From: Microbacterium sp. EYE_78
Lineage (GTDB): Bacteria; Actinomycetota; Actinomycetes; Actinomycetales; Microbacteriaceae
Assembly: GCF_023149035.1 (NCBI RefSeq)
Contig: NZ_JAHXMY010000003.1
Coordinates: 62,001-126,000 of the forward strand
DNA: 64,000 nucleotides
Direction: 5' to 3'
A program made the translations under genes and the position numbers. Positions 26,299 through 35,864 of this stretch are shown here, in pieces. Position 1 is the stretch's first letter; each line of letters starts with the position of its first letter. The notes under the pieces were generated by a model. It was not told the origin of the DNA. It made no database searches and saw only the letters and a program-made list of their open reading frames with translations.

Positions 26299-28413
26299 GT
26301 GACCTCCGAAGCAGTGCAGCCCCCCGTCGCCGACCGCCGACCATTCACCCGCCGTCACCACGGCGATGCCGTCGAAGACCCCTACGAGTGGTTCCGCGCG
26401 AAGGAGGATGCGGACGTCGTCGCTCACCTCGAGGCGGAGAACGCATACACCGACGAGCGCACGGCGCACCTCGCGGGCCTGCGCGAGCGGATCTTCGAGG
26501 AGATCAAGGGGCGCACCCTCGAGACCGATCTGTCCGTCCCATCGCGCCGCGGCGCGTGGTGGTACTACGGCCGGACGGTGGCGGGCCAGCAGTACGGCAT
26601 CCACTGCCGCGCTCCGATCACCGACGAGACGGACTGGACCCCTCCGCTCCTCTCCCCCGACGCCCCCGTCCCGGGCGAGCAGGTGCTGCTGGACGGCAAC
26701 GTCGAGGCCGAGGGCCAGGACTTCTTCTCCCTCGGCAGCCTCGACGTCTCGGCGGACGGGTCGCGCATGCTCTACGGCGTGGACGTCGCCGGCGACGAGC
26801 GCTACACCCTCCGCATCCGCGATCTCGCGACCGGGGTCGACCTCGACGACGTCATCGAGCACACGTTCTCGGGGGCGGTCTTCTCGCCCGACGGCCGCTC
26901 CGTCGTCTACACGACCGTCGACGACGCCTGGCGCCCCGACACCGTCTGGGTGCACGAGGTCGGGACGGATGCGGCATCCGACCGCATCGTGTTCACCGAG
27001 ACGGACGAGCGGTACTGGGTCGGCGCGGGCTTCACCCGGAGCGACCGCTACCTCGTCATCGGGGTGGGGTCGTCCATCACCTCCGAGGAGTTCCTCGTCC
27101 CCGCCGACGACCTGACCGCCGAGCCCCGCTCGGTGTGGCCTCGGCGCGAGGGGGTGGAGTACTCGCTCACCCACGCGGTGATCGACGGGGAGGATGTGCT
27201 GTACATCCTCCACAACGACGGCGCACTGGACTTCGAGCTCGTGCGGGTGGCGGCATCCGACCCCGCCGGCGAGCGCCGCGTCGTGCTGCCCCATGAGCCC
27301 GGCAGGCGTCTCCTGGATGCCTCGGCCTATCGCGACTGGGCCGTCGTCGAGTATCGGCGCGATGGTCTCGCACGGGTGGGACTCCTCGACTACGCGACCG
27401 ACGAGGTGACCGAGATCGGCTTCGACGAACCGCTGTACGCGGTCGGTGAGAGCGGATCGTCGGAGTGGGCGCCGCCGGTGATCCGGCTGGGATACGCGTC
27501 GTTCGTGACGCCCAGCACCGTCTTCGACTACGACGTCGCCGGGCGCGAGCTCCTGCTGCGCAAGCGCCAGCCCGTGCTCGGCGGGTACGACCCGTCGGAA
27601 TACGGCCAGGAGCGGGTGTGGGCGACGGCGGAGGACGGAACCCGCATCCCGGTGTCGCTGGTCTGGAAGCGCAGCTTCGGTGCGCCCGGCGACAGCCCGC
27701 GGCCACTGCACCTGTACGGCTACGGGTCCTACGAGCACTCCATCGAGCCCGGGTTCTCGGTCGCTCGGCTGTCCATGCTCGACCGCGGGATGATCTTCGC
27801 CATCGCCCACGTCCGAGGCGGCGGCGAGATGGGGCGTCAGTGGTACGAGGACGGCAAGCTGCTCCATAAGCGCAACACGTTCACCGACTTCGTCGCGGCG
27901 GGCCGGCATCTGGTCGCCGAGGGGATCACCTCGCCCGATCGCCTCGTGGCCGAGGGCGGATCGGCGGGCGGACTGCTCATGGGCGCGGTCGCGAACCTCG
28001 CGCCCGACCTGTTCGCCGGCGTCCTCGCCGCCGTGCCGTTCGTCGATGCGCTGACGACCATCCTCGACCCCTCGCTGCCGCTGACGGTCATCGAATGGGA
28101 CGAATGGGGCGACCCGCTGCACGACCCCGACGTCTACGCGTACATGAAGTCGTACACGCCCTACGAGAACGTCCGCGACGACGCGTCGTATCCGCGCATC
28201 CTCGCGGTGACGTCCCTGAACGACACCCGGGTCCTGTACGTCGAACCGGCCAAGTGGGTCGCGCGACTTCGCGAGGTCGGTGCCGACGCGCTCCTGAAGT
28301 GCGAGATGGTGGCGGGGCACGGCGGCGTGAGCGGACGGTACAACTCGTGGCGCGAGCGCGCCTTCGAGTTGGCCTGGCTGCTGGACGTCGTCGGACTCGC
28401 CGAGGCGGACTGA
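26299..28413 (+). CDS. ptrB: Oligopeptidase B (prolyl oligopeptidase family S9A)
   Basis: A 704-residue cytoplasmic serine peptidase. The N-terminal beta-propeller (about 70-410) caps a C-terminal alpha/beta-hydrolase domain with the triad Ser555 (GGSAGGLLMG), Asp642 (LNDTRV) and His674 (GHGGVSGR). The surroundings RGGGEMGRQWYEDGK are typical of oligopeptidase B, which cuts after Arg/Lys in short peptides. A GTG start lies 6 nt after TAGCGT (26287-26292), so the transcript is probably leaderless. The length is standard for the family. Confidence 0.93.
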   Translation: MTSEAVQPPVADRRPFTRRHHGDAVEDPYEWFRAKEDADVVAHLEAENAYTDERTAHLAGLRERIFEEIKGRTLETDLSVPSRRGAWWYYGRTVAGQQYGIHCRAPITDETDWTPPLLSPDAPVPGEQVLLDGNVEAEGQDFFSLGSLDVSADGSRMLYGVDVAGDERYTLRIRDLATGVDLDDVIEHTFSGAVFSPDGRSVVYTTVDDAWRPDTVWVHEVGTDAASDRIVFTETDERYWVGAGFTRSDRYLVIGVGSSITSEEFLVPADDLTAEPRSVWPRREGVEYSLTHAVIDGEDVLYILHNDGALDFELVRVAASDPAGERRVVLPHEPGRRLLDASAYRDWAVVEYRRDGLARVGLLDYATDEVTEIGFDEPLYAVGESGSSEWAPPVIRLGYASFVTPSTVFDYDVAGRELLLRKRQPVLGGYDPSEYGQERVWATAEDGTRIPVSLVWKRSFGAPGDSPRPLHLYGYGSYEHSIEPGFSVARLSMLDRGMIFAIAHVRGGGEMGRQWYEDGKLLHKRNTFTDFVAAGRHLVAEGITSPDRLVAEGGSAGGLLMGAVANLAPDLFAGVLAAVPFVDALTTILDPSLPLTVIEWDEWGDPLHDPDVYAYMKSYTPYENVRDDASYPRILAVTSLNDTRVLYVEPAKWVARLREVGADALLKCEMVAGHGGVSGRYNSWRERAFELAWLLDVVGLAEAD

Positions 28414-28449
28414 GTCACGGCGTCCCGGCGACGTCGGTACGATGCCGCC

Positions 28450-29355
28450 ATGCCCTCAGGTCCACGCTTCCGCGCTGCGGTCCGCATCGATCTCGATCTC
28501 GCCTGCGCGCACCCGGATGATCTGATCGCCGGGACGGACGACGCCGCCCGCATGTCGGCCGCGGCCATCGACGCCGAGGACGTCCTCCTCTCGCTGATCG
28601 ACGTGCGGGTCGCCCGCGGCGCCGACCACCTGGTGCAGATCGAATCGAGCACGACAGCGGTGGTCGACTCCGAGTGGGAGGGCACGACGGGGAGCGTCCC
28701 GTCCGGATCATCCGACACCGCCCGCGTGGCCCGGACGGGTGCACGCCTGGCGGGCATCGACTGGGCGCTCGACGAGCTCTTCGGCACCGCCTCGGGCGGC
28801 ACCGAAGAAGCCGCGGCGCTCCGCCAGCGCACGGTCATCAAAGGCCTCGTGTGGAACGCATCGGTGGTCGTCGTGGACTGCCTCTTCGAGGACGTCCGGC
28901 ATCTCGCCGACCGCCCGGACGACCGATCGGCGTGGCGCGACACCCATGTCATCTCGCAGCTGCCGTCGCAGTACGCGACGCACTACGACCGGGCGTTCGC
29001 GCAGAAGTTCCTCGCCGCGACGATCGAGGTCACCTCCCGCCTCAGCGCCTCGCCCGTGTACCCCCCGACGGTGGCGCACGAGCTGGCGCTGAAGATCGTG
29101 CTCGACGAGGCCCAGCGCGGCGCGGACCGCCTGGCGGGGGCCCTGCCGCAGGGATGGCGCGAACACCTCGACACCGTCCTGTTCCAGGATCTCGACGTCG
29201 AGTCGCTGTTCGCCGAGCAGGACGCACGAACGAAGCAGGATGCCGCGAACGCCACCCCGCCGCTGGACTTCGCGAGCTGGTTCATCCCCTACGCCCACGC
29301 GCCCGCACCGGCGCCGTACGCGAACGACGACATCAAGGAACCCAGCCGGCGCTAG
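28450..29355 (+). CDS. Uncharacterised soluble protein
   Basis: A 301-residue protein that I do not recognise. It has no signal peptide or membrane helix. Features are an acidic N-terminal region (1-100), a central helical part with VIKGLVWNASVVVVDCLFEDV, and QYATHYDRAFAQKFLAATIEVTSRL near residue 190. Towards the C-terminus are DLDVESLFAEQDARTKQDAAN and a Pro/Ala-rich tail. Codon use is like that of its neighbours. A TACGAT box (28438-28443) stands 6 nt before the ATG (leaderless). It follows ptrB by 36 nt on the same strand but seems to have its own promoter. Confidence 0.75.
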   Translation: MPSGPRFRAAVRIDLDLACAHPDDLIAGTDDAARMSAAAIDAEDVLLSLIDVRVARGADHLVQIESSTTAVVDSEWEGTTGSVPSGSSDTARVARTGARLAGIDWALDELFGTASGGTEEAAALRQRTVIKGLVWNASVVVVDCLFEDVRHLADRPDDRSAWRDTHVISQLPSQYATHYDRAFAQKFLAATIEVTSRLSASPVYPPTVAHELALKIVLDEAQRGADRLAGALPQGWREHLDTVLFQDLDVESLFAEQDARTKQDAANATPPLDFASWFIPYAHAPAPAPYANDDIKEPSRR

Positions 29356-29404
29356 CACCGAACGGCGCGTCAGGCAATTGTCAGTTTGCCGCTGCGGCAT
29401 CCCC

Positions 29405-29410
29405 TAAAAT
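29405..29410 (+). promoter_or_regulatory. -10 box of the terC riboswitch transcript
   Basis: TAAAAT lies 9 nt upstream of the first riboswitch stem, in a locally AT-rich patch. No good -35 hexamer is seen. Confidence 0.45.
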
Positions 29411-29418
29411 CGTGATCC

Positions 29419-29516
29419 CCAGGGGGAGTACTCCGACACGGTCGATTCGTCATTACGGATGCAACAGCGCATCCCGGATCGCCGGTCCCGGGCAACCGGG
29501 ATGGAGAAGACTCTGG
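29419..29516 (+). ncRNA. yybP-ykoY-type Mn2+ riboswitch candidate
   Basis: The leader of the terC gene shows the hallmarks of this class. A closing stem CCAG/CTGG (29419-29422 and 29513-29516) encloses GGGGAGTA directly after its 5' strand (29423-29430) and AAGAC before its 3' strand (29507-29511). An inner 7-bp helix ATCCCGG/CCGGGAT (29471-29477 and 29496-29502) is also present. yybP-ykoY riboswitches sense Mn2+ and often precede terC-like or mntP genes. The assignment is by eye; a covariance-model search would decide it. Confidence 0.65.
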
Positions 29517-29548
29517 CGTCATCCGTTCACGCCATCGAGGAGACTCCT

Positions 29549-30613
29549 GTGGAAATCACCCCGCTCGTCTGGGGCATCACGATCGCCGTCACGATCGCCT
29601 TCTTCGTCTACGAATTCTTCGCCCACGTGCGCAAGCCGCACGAGCCGTCCATCGCCGAATCGGCGCGCTGGTCGGCCTTCTATATCGGCCTCGCCCTGCT
29701 GTTCGGCGTCGTCATCGGGTTCGTCCCCGGCTGGGGCTGGGTGTACTCCGGCGAGTACTTCGCCGGCTATCTGACGGAGAAGGCGTTGTCGATCGACAAC
29801 CTCTTCGTCTTCCTCATCGTGATGGCCGGCTTCGCCGTGCCGAAGATCTACCAGCAGAAGGTGCTGATGATCGGCATCGTGATCGCCCTGATCATGCGCG
29901 GCGGGTTCATCGCGGTCGGCGCCGCCCTCATCGAGAACTTCTCGTGGATCTTCTACATCTTCGGCGCGCTGCTGCTCTTCCTCGCGTATCGTCAGGCCTT
30001 CGCCCACGGCGACTCCGACCCGGCCAACGGCAAGTTCATGCAGTTCGTCCGCCGGCATCTGCCCGTCAGCGACGAGTACAACGGCGACAAGCTCACGGTC
30101 AAGAAGGACGGCAAGCGCTTCGTGACCCCGATGCTGCTCGTCATCGTCGCGATCGGCTTCGTCGACCTCATCTTTGCCGTCGACTCGATCCCCGCGATCT
30201 ACGGCCTCACCGAGGAGGCGTACATCGTCTTCACCGCCAACGCCTTCGCGCTCATGGGTCTGCGGCAGCTCTTCTTCCTCATCGGCGGTCTGCTCGAGCG
30301 TCTCGTGTACCTCGCCCAGGGTCTGGCGGTCATCCTCGCCTTCATCGGCGTCAAGCTGCTCTTCCACGCCCTGCACGTCAACGAGCTGCCCTTCATCAAC
30401 GGCGGCGAGCCGCTGCTGTGGGTCCCCGAGATCCCGATCTGGCTCTCGCTCCTGTTCATCGCCGCGACCATCGCGGTCGCCACGGTCGCGAGCCTCGCCA
30501 AGACGCGCGGCGATCGCGAGAAGGCCGACCGGGAGCAGGTCGAGGGCGAAGAGATCAACGCCGCCCCCGAGGCATCCACCACCACCACCGACGACGCGAA
30601 GGATCGTGCCTGA
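29549..30613 (+). CDS. TerC-family membrane protein (Alx/TerC-like, probable manganese exporter)
   Basis: A 354-residue integral membrane protein with about eight to nine helices. Conserved acidic membrane motifs are EKALSIDNLFVF and DLIFAVDSIPAI. TerC/Alx proteins have been linked to Mn2+ export and tellurite resistance. The start is a GTG (MEITPLVWG) behind GAGGAG; the longer frame upstream runs into the riboswitch. Control by the leader is expected: high Mn2+ should switch expression on. The C-terminal 40 residues are charged and Thr-rich. Confidence 0.92.
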   Translation: MEITPLVWGITIAVTIAFFVYEFFAHVRKPHEPSIAESARWSAFYIGLALLFGVVIGFVPGWGWVYSGEYFAGYLTEKALSIDNLFVFLIVMAGFAVPKIYQQKVLMIGIVIALIMRGGFIAVGAALIENFSWIFYIFGALLLFLAYRQAFAHGDSDPANGKFMQFVRRHLPVSDEYNGDKLTVKKDGKRFVTPMLLVIVAIGFVDLIFAVDSIPAIYGLTEEAYIVFTANAFALMGLRQLFFLIGGLLERLVYLAQGLAVILAFIGVKLLFHALHVNELPFINGGEPLLWVPEIPIWLSLLFIAATIAVATVASLAKTRGDREKADREQVEGEEINAAPEASTTTTDDAKDRA

Positions 30614-30680
30614 CCGATATGGACTGTCACCATACGAAGACCGCAGCACCCGCCTGTGCACATCTCGATGAGGTGAACCG

Positions 30681-31964
30681 ATGAGCGCGGATCTGCTGTG
30701 GAACATCGCACTGGTCATCGTCTTCGTCCTCGTGGGCGGCGTCTTCGCCGCCACCGAGATGGCCCTCGTGACCCTGCGCGAGAGCCAGATCAACGCGATC
30801 GCCGCTCGCGGCAAGCGGGGGCAGAAGGTCGCGGGCCTCGCCCGCAACCCGAACACGTTCCTCTCGGCGGTGCAGATCGGCGTCACCGTGGCGGGCTTCG
30901 CGTCCGCCGCGTACGGCGCGACGTCGATCGCACCGTCGGTGGCTCCCCTGTTCGAAGGCTGGGGATGGGACCCGGCGCTCTCGCTGACAGTGGCGACGGT
31001 GCTGCTGACCCTCGTCATCGCCTACCTGTCGCTGGTGCTCGGCGAGCTCGTCCCCAAGCGGCTCGCGATCCAACGCAACGCGTCGTTCGCCTACGGTGTC
31101 GCGCCCATCCTCGACGGGTTCGCGAAGGTGATGCGTCCGGTGATCTGGCTGCTGTCGGTCTCGACCAACGCCCTCGTGCGTCTCTTGGGCGGCGACCCGC
31201 ACAAGACCGGTGAGGAACTGACCGACGAAGAGGTGCGCGATATCGTCGCGAGCCACGAGGGCCTCCCCGACGACGAGCGCCGCATCCTCGACGACGTCCT
31301 GTCGCTGCGGGGCCGTCAGCTCAGCGAGGTGATGCGTCCCCGGCCGGAGGTCACGGCGCTGGATGACACCTTCACCGTGCGTGAGGCGCTGTCACAGGTG
31401 CACGACCAGCCGTTCTCCCGCTATCCCGTCGCCGACAAGTCGATCGACGACATCGTCGGCTTCATCCACGTCAGGGACCTCTTCGAGGCTGCGGGCGATC
31501 CGGATGCCCCGCTGCGCTCGATCGTCCGCCCCATCTCCTACTTCCCGTCCACGGCGGGTGTGCTGCCGACGCTGACCCGGATGCGGGCCGACGGCCAGCA
31601 CATCGCGGTGGTCGTCGACGAGTACGGCGGCACGGACGGCATCGTGACCCTCGAGGACCTCGTGGAAGAGGTCGTGGGCGAGATCTTCGACGAGTACGAT
31701 CCGGCGACGCTTCCGGCATCCGACAAGACCCTGCTCGACGGTCGCCTGAACCTCGCCGAGTTCGAGGAGCAGACCGGCGTCGACCTCCCGCGCGGCTCCT
31801 CCGACACGATCGCGGGCTTCGTGACGGAGCGGCTCGGCCGCCTGGCGGTCGTGGGCGACGTGATCGAGGTGCCGGGGGCCACCATCCAGGTGACCGCGAT
31901 GGACCGTCGCCGAATCGCTGAGGTGCGCGTCACGCCGCGCGAGGACGAGCCGCTCGAGGCCTGA
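30681..31964 (+). CDS. Hemolysin/CorC family (CNNM-type) membrane protein
   Basis: A 427-residue protein with an N-terminal DUF21/CNNM membrane domain (1-190, three to four helices, GGVFAATEMALVTLRESQ). A CBS pair follows (about 210-335, VMRPRPEVTALDD and IVGFIHVRDLFEA). The C-terminal CorC/HlyC transporter-associated domain is at about 345-425. The linker before it carries VVVDEYGGTDGIVTLEDLVEEVVGEI, diagnostic of the family. Members move or regulate Mg2+/Co2+. It follows terC by 67 nt on the same strand with its own GAGGTGA site and no terminator between, so the riboswitch may influence both genes. Confidence 0.92.
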   Translation: MSADLLWNIALVIVFVLVGGVFAATEMALVTLRESQINAIAARGKRGQKVAGLARNPNTFLSAVQIGVTVAGFASAAYGATSIAPSVAPLFEGWGWDPALSLTVATVLLTLVIAYLSLVLGELVPKRLAIQRNASFAYGVAPILDGFAKVMRPVIWLLSVSTNALVRLLGGDPHKTGEELTDEEVRDIVASHEGLPDDERRILDDVLSLRGRQLSEVMRPRPEVTALDDTFTVREALSQVHDQPFSRYPVADKSIDDIVGFIHVRDLFEAAGDPDAPLRSIVRPISYFPSTAGVLPTLTRMRADGQHIAVVVDEYGGTDGIVTLEDLVEEVVGEIFDEYDPATLPASDKTLLDGRLNLAEFEEQTGVDLPRGSSDTIAGFVTERLGRLAVVGDVIEVPGATIQVTAMDRRRIAEVRVTPREDEPLEA

Positions 31965-31973
31965 CCCGCCGGC

Positions 31974-32020
31974 TCGCCTGTCACGATGTGCGCGTCCACG
32001 CGGCGTGTCGTGACAGGCGA
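31974..32020 (+). terminator. Terminator after the CNNM gene
   Basis: A perfect 13-bp inverted repeat (31974-31986 and 32008-32020) with a 21-nt loop lies directly after the stop codon. No T-tract is present. Confidence 0.6.
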
Positions 32021-32078
32021 AGCCTGCGCGGGCAGCGAGATCGGCGATGCCCGGATCAGGCTGCCGCGCGGCTCAGGG

Positions 32079-32151
32079 TGCCGGCTACAGGACTTGAACC
32101 TGCAACCCCCGTATTACAAGTACGGTGCGCTACCAATTGCGCCAAGCCGGC
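32079..32151 (-). tRNA. tRNA-Thr (anticodon TGT)
   Basis: A 73-nt cloverleaf on the minus strand. The acceptor stem GCCGGCT pairs with AGCCGGC. The D arm contains GGTA. The anticodon stem CCGTA/TACGG holds the loop CTTGTAA, so the anticodon is TGT (codon ACA). The T arm GCAGG/CCTGT holds TTCAAGT. The discriminator is A, and the CCA end is not encoded. Confidence 0.95.
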
Positions 32152-32182
32152 GGGAACGCCCAGTCTAACCGGGCGCCCGGGC

Positions 32183-33133
32183 TCACTCCGACGGCGTCGC
32201 AGACGGGGTGGGAGTCGGGGTCGGCGTCGTGTAGAACGCGTCGCTCGCGCTCGTCAGGACGAACTGCGAGAACTCCGCCGCGTCCGCCAGCGAGCCGAGG
32301 TACGGCTGGCCGTTCACAAGGATGGTGGGGGTACCCGAGAGCTCGAGACCGTCAGTGTCGGGGATGCCGCTGACCGCCCGTTCGGTGGCGTCCTTCGCCC
32401 ATTCGACGAAGTCGCCGCCCTCGATGCATTCGCGAAGGTCGGCCGGGTTCGACGCACCGACCGCCTGGGCGAGGTCGGCGAGCTCGACGTCCGAGAAGCC
32501 GTCGGTGTCCATCGCGGGCTGACGGCTGAGCAGCTCGGTGTTGTACGCGAAGAACACCGCTTCGTCGTGGGTGGCCACGCACGCAGCCGCGGCGGCGGCG
32601 CGGAGAGAGTACTTCGTGCCGTTCGACTTCGCCGTCAGCATCGACACCGGGTGGTAGCTGAGGGCGGCGGCTCCCTCGTCGACCCACGTCGTCAGCTGCT
32701 CGACGTTGGCGAGCTGCCACTCACGGGCGCCGGGAGAGAGGTAGTCGACGTAGACGCGGATGTCGACCGGGGCAGCCACCGACGCGGACGGGTCGGGAGT
32801 GGGCGTCGCCGCCGCGCTGCCGTTCGGCGTCGCCGACGGCGTCGCATCCGCGATCGACCCCTGCTGGGATGCCGCGCCCGTGACGTCGCTGATGGCGAAC
32901 CCGTCCGCCGTCGAGTTCCGCGGGGTCAGGTCCCGCCCGCCGACCGACGACATGACCGACCACACCACGACGCCCGCGACGGCGGCGACGGCGGCCGTGG
33001 CGACGACGCCGAGGCCCACGCGACGCGCGACGCGGATGCGGGATTGCCGCACGCGGACGCGCTGCGCCTTCTCACGGACCGCTTCGCGCCGATCGGGCGC
33101 AGGTGACGGGGTATCGCCGGAGTCGATGGACAT
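32183..33133 (-). CDS. Membrane-anchored DsbA-like thioredoxin-fold protein lacking the CxxC motif
   Basis: A 316-residue protein. The basic cytosolic N-terminus (1-36) is followed by one membrane helix (38-61), a Ser/Thr/Pro/Ala linker (85-122) and an extracellular thioredoxin/DsbA-like domain (123-290). The domain has the cis-Pro loop GTPTILVNGQPYLG. Where active relatives read YLCPYC, this one reads YLSPGA (residues 131-136), so it cannot act as a normal disulphide oxidoreductase. Two other cysteines (CVATHD and ECIEGG regions) remain. The C-terminus is Thr/Pro-rich. It is probably a structural or substrate-binding paralogue. It lies next to the tRNA gene. Confidence 0.82.
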   Translation of the reverse strand: MSIDSGDTPSPAPDRREAVREKAQRVRVRQSRIRVARRVGLGVVATAAVAAVAGVVVWSVMSSVGGRDLTPRNSTADGFAISDVTGAASQQGSIADATPSATPNGSAAATPTPDPSASVAAPVDIRVYVDYLSPGAREWQLANVEQLTTWVDEGAAALSYHPVSMLTAKSNGTKYSLRAAAAAACVATHDEAVFFAYNTELLSRQPAMDTDGFSDVELADLAQAVGASNPADLRECIEGGDFVEWAKDATERAVSGIPDTDGLELSGTPTILVNGQPYLGSLADAAEFSQFVLTSASDAFYTTPTPTPTPSATPSE

Positions 33134-33263
33134 GGAACCTCGGGAAGATCTGACGGAGCCGTGACGGCCTTGCGCTCGGGGGCGGCGCACACTGTCCGAT
33201 GGTAGTCAGACGCGCTGGAAAAAGGCTGACGAGGCAGCATCCCCCGGCGCCGCCGTCCCGTGG

Positions 33264-33363
33264 CATACTGATCACGCACCCGATGAAGGGTGTGCGGGGT
33301 CGTCCCCCGCTCGCTTCACTACGGATCGTCCGGCACGTACCTGCCGGTGAAGGAGAAGAAACA
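33264..33363 (+). promoter_or_regulatory. Structured 5' leader of the sugar-ABC ATPase gene (msiK-motif candidate)
   Basis: CATACT (33264-33269) may be the -10 box. The following 90 nt contain a stem GCGGGG/CCCCGC (33294-33299 and 33305-33310) and a second stem CCGGCA/TGCCGG (33330-33335 and 33342-33347) that ends 2 nt before the GAAGGAG ribosome-binding site. A conserved RNA motif named msiK is known upstream of such genes in actinobacteria. The position agrees, but I cannot verify its consensus by eye. Confidence 0.4.
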
Positions 33364-34467
<1,104 letters not shown>

Positions 34468-34485
34468 TCGTCATCATCAGCAGGA

Positions 34486-34525
34486 CCGCGGCGCGGGTGG
34501 GTCTTCCGGACCCCCCGCGCCGCGG
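34486..34525 (+). terminator. Terminator after the sugar ATPase gene
   Basis: A perfect 12-bp GC stem (34486-34497 and 34514-34525), with a loop that can pair further, lies between the ATPase and DUF4032 genes. Confidence 0.7.
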
Positions 34526-34547
34526 CGCGTGAGTCGGAGGTCGTCCC

Positions 34548-35855
34548 GTGGTCCACTCCCTGAGCATCACCGCCAGCAGCGTCGACGCCGGCCTGCTGGC
34601 CCTCCCCTGGTCCACCCCGCTGGGTGAATGGCCGAGCGATGCGATCGTCTCGCTGCCGAAGGGACTCTCCCGCCACCTCGTGCGCTTCGCCAGCCTCTCC
34701 GGTCGCGTGGTCGCGGTGAAGGAGACGACCGCCGAGATGGCCCGGCGCGAGTACGAGATGCTCGGCTCGCTCGCGCGCCTCGACGTCCCCTGCGTCGGCC
34801 GCGTCGCGGTCATCGACGGGCGTCGGCCGCCGAAGGGCGAGCCGCTCCCGGCCGCCCTGGTGACGGCGCACCTGCGCTTCTCCCTCCCGTATCGGGCCCT
34901 CTTCACCCAAGTCCTGCGTCCCGACACGGCCACCCGCCTCGTCGACGCCCTCGCCGCCCTCCTCGTCCGCCTCCACAACGTGGGCTTCTTCTGGGGCGAC
35001 GTGTCGCTGTCGAACACGCTCTTCCGGCGGGATGCCGGGGCGTTCGCCGCGTACCTCGTCGACGCCGAGACCGGCGAGCTGCACGAGAACGGCCTGACCC
35101 GCGGACAGCGCGAACACGACCTCGACGTGGCGCGGACCAACATCGCCGGCGAGATCATGGACCTCGAGGCCGGCGGTCGGCTCGAGGGCGGTGTCGACGC
35201 CGTGGCCATCGCCGACGGGATCATGTCGTCCTACCGCTCGCTGTGGAGCGCCCTGACCGAGACCGAGAGCTTCTCGGCCAACGAGACCTGGCGCATCACC
35301 GAACGGGTGCAGAAGCTCAACAGCCTCGGCTTCGACATCGGCGAGATGTCGATCGATGAGACCTCGGACGGCACGAAGGTGCTCATCCAGCCGAAGGTGG
35401 TGGATGCCGGGCACCACCAGCGGCGTCTGCTCCGGCTGACCGGGCTCGACGTCGAGGAGAACCAGGCACGTCGCCTTCTCAACGACATGGACGAGTTCGC
35501 CGCCCGGGTCTCCCGGCTCGGCAGCGACGAGGAGATGGTCGCCCATGAGTGGCTCACCCGCGTGTTCGAGCCGGTCGTGAAGGCGATCCCGTGGGACCTT
35601 CGCGCGAAGCTCGAACCGGCCGAGGTGTTCCACCAGGTGCTCGAGCACCGCTGGTACATGTCGCAGGCGCGCGGGAGATCGATCCCGATCGCCGAGGTGC
35701 TGTCGTCCTACATCGACGGTGTGCTGCGCCACCGCCGGGACGAGGCGACGGTGATGGGGCCGCCGACCGAGACGATGGCGGTGCCGGTGGTCACGGCCGA
35801 CGTGCCCGTCCCCGATGACGAGGCCGACGAGGTCGACTGGCGCGACCTCGTCTGA
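34548..35855 (+). CDS. DUF4032 protein with lipopolysaccharide-kinase-like fold
   Basis: A 435-residue conserved actinobacterial protein. The N-terminal half resembles atypical kinases. VVAVKETTAEMARREYEML (about 55-73) looks like the Lys/Glu pair, and NVGFFWGDVSLSNTLFRRD (about 144-162) like a catalytic loop with Asp and Asn, followed by YLVDAETGEL. The C-terminal half is the DUF4032 domain proper. The substrate is unknown. A GTG start lies behind GGAGG. The Walker-like similarity is weak, and kinase activity is inference. Confidence 0.85.
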   Translation: MVHSLSITASSVDAGLLALPWSTPLGEWPSDAIVSLPKGLSRHLVRFASLSGRVVAVKETTAEMARREYEMLGSLARLDVPCVGRVAVIDGRRPPKGEPLPAALVTAHLRFSLPYRALFTQVLRPDTATRLVDALAALLVRLHNVGFFWGDVSLSNTLFRRDAGAFAAYLVDAETGELHENGLTRGQREHDLDVARTNIAGEIMDLEAGGRLEGGVDAVAIADGIMSSYRSLWSALTETESFSANETWRITERVQKLNSLGFDIGEMSIDETSDGTKVLIQPKVVDAGHHQRRLLRLTGLDVEENQARRLLNDMDEFAARVSRLGSDEEMVAHEWLTRVFEPVVKAIPWDLRAKLEPAEVFHQVLEHRWYMSQARGRSIPIAEVLSSYIDGVLRHRRDEATVMGPPTETMAVPVVTADVPVPDDEADEVDWRDLV

Positions 35856-35864
35856 GCCCCTCCG

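Noticed and set aside
26194..28320. A 708-codon frame antisense to oligopeptidase B
   Set aside because: Its translation is rich in Arg, Asp, His and Val without any family motif, while the opposite strand has a complete S9A catalytic triad.
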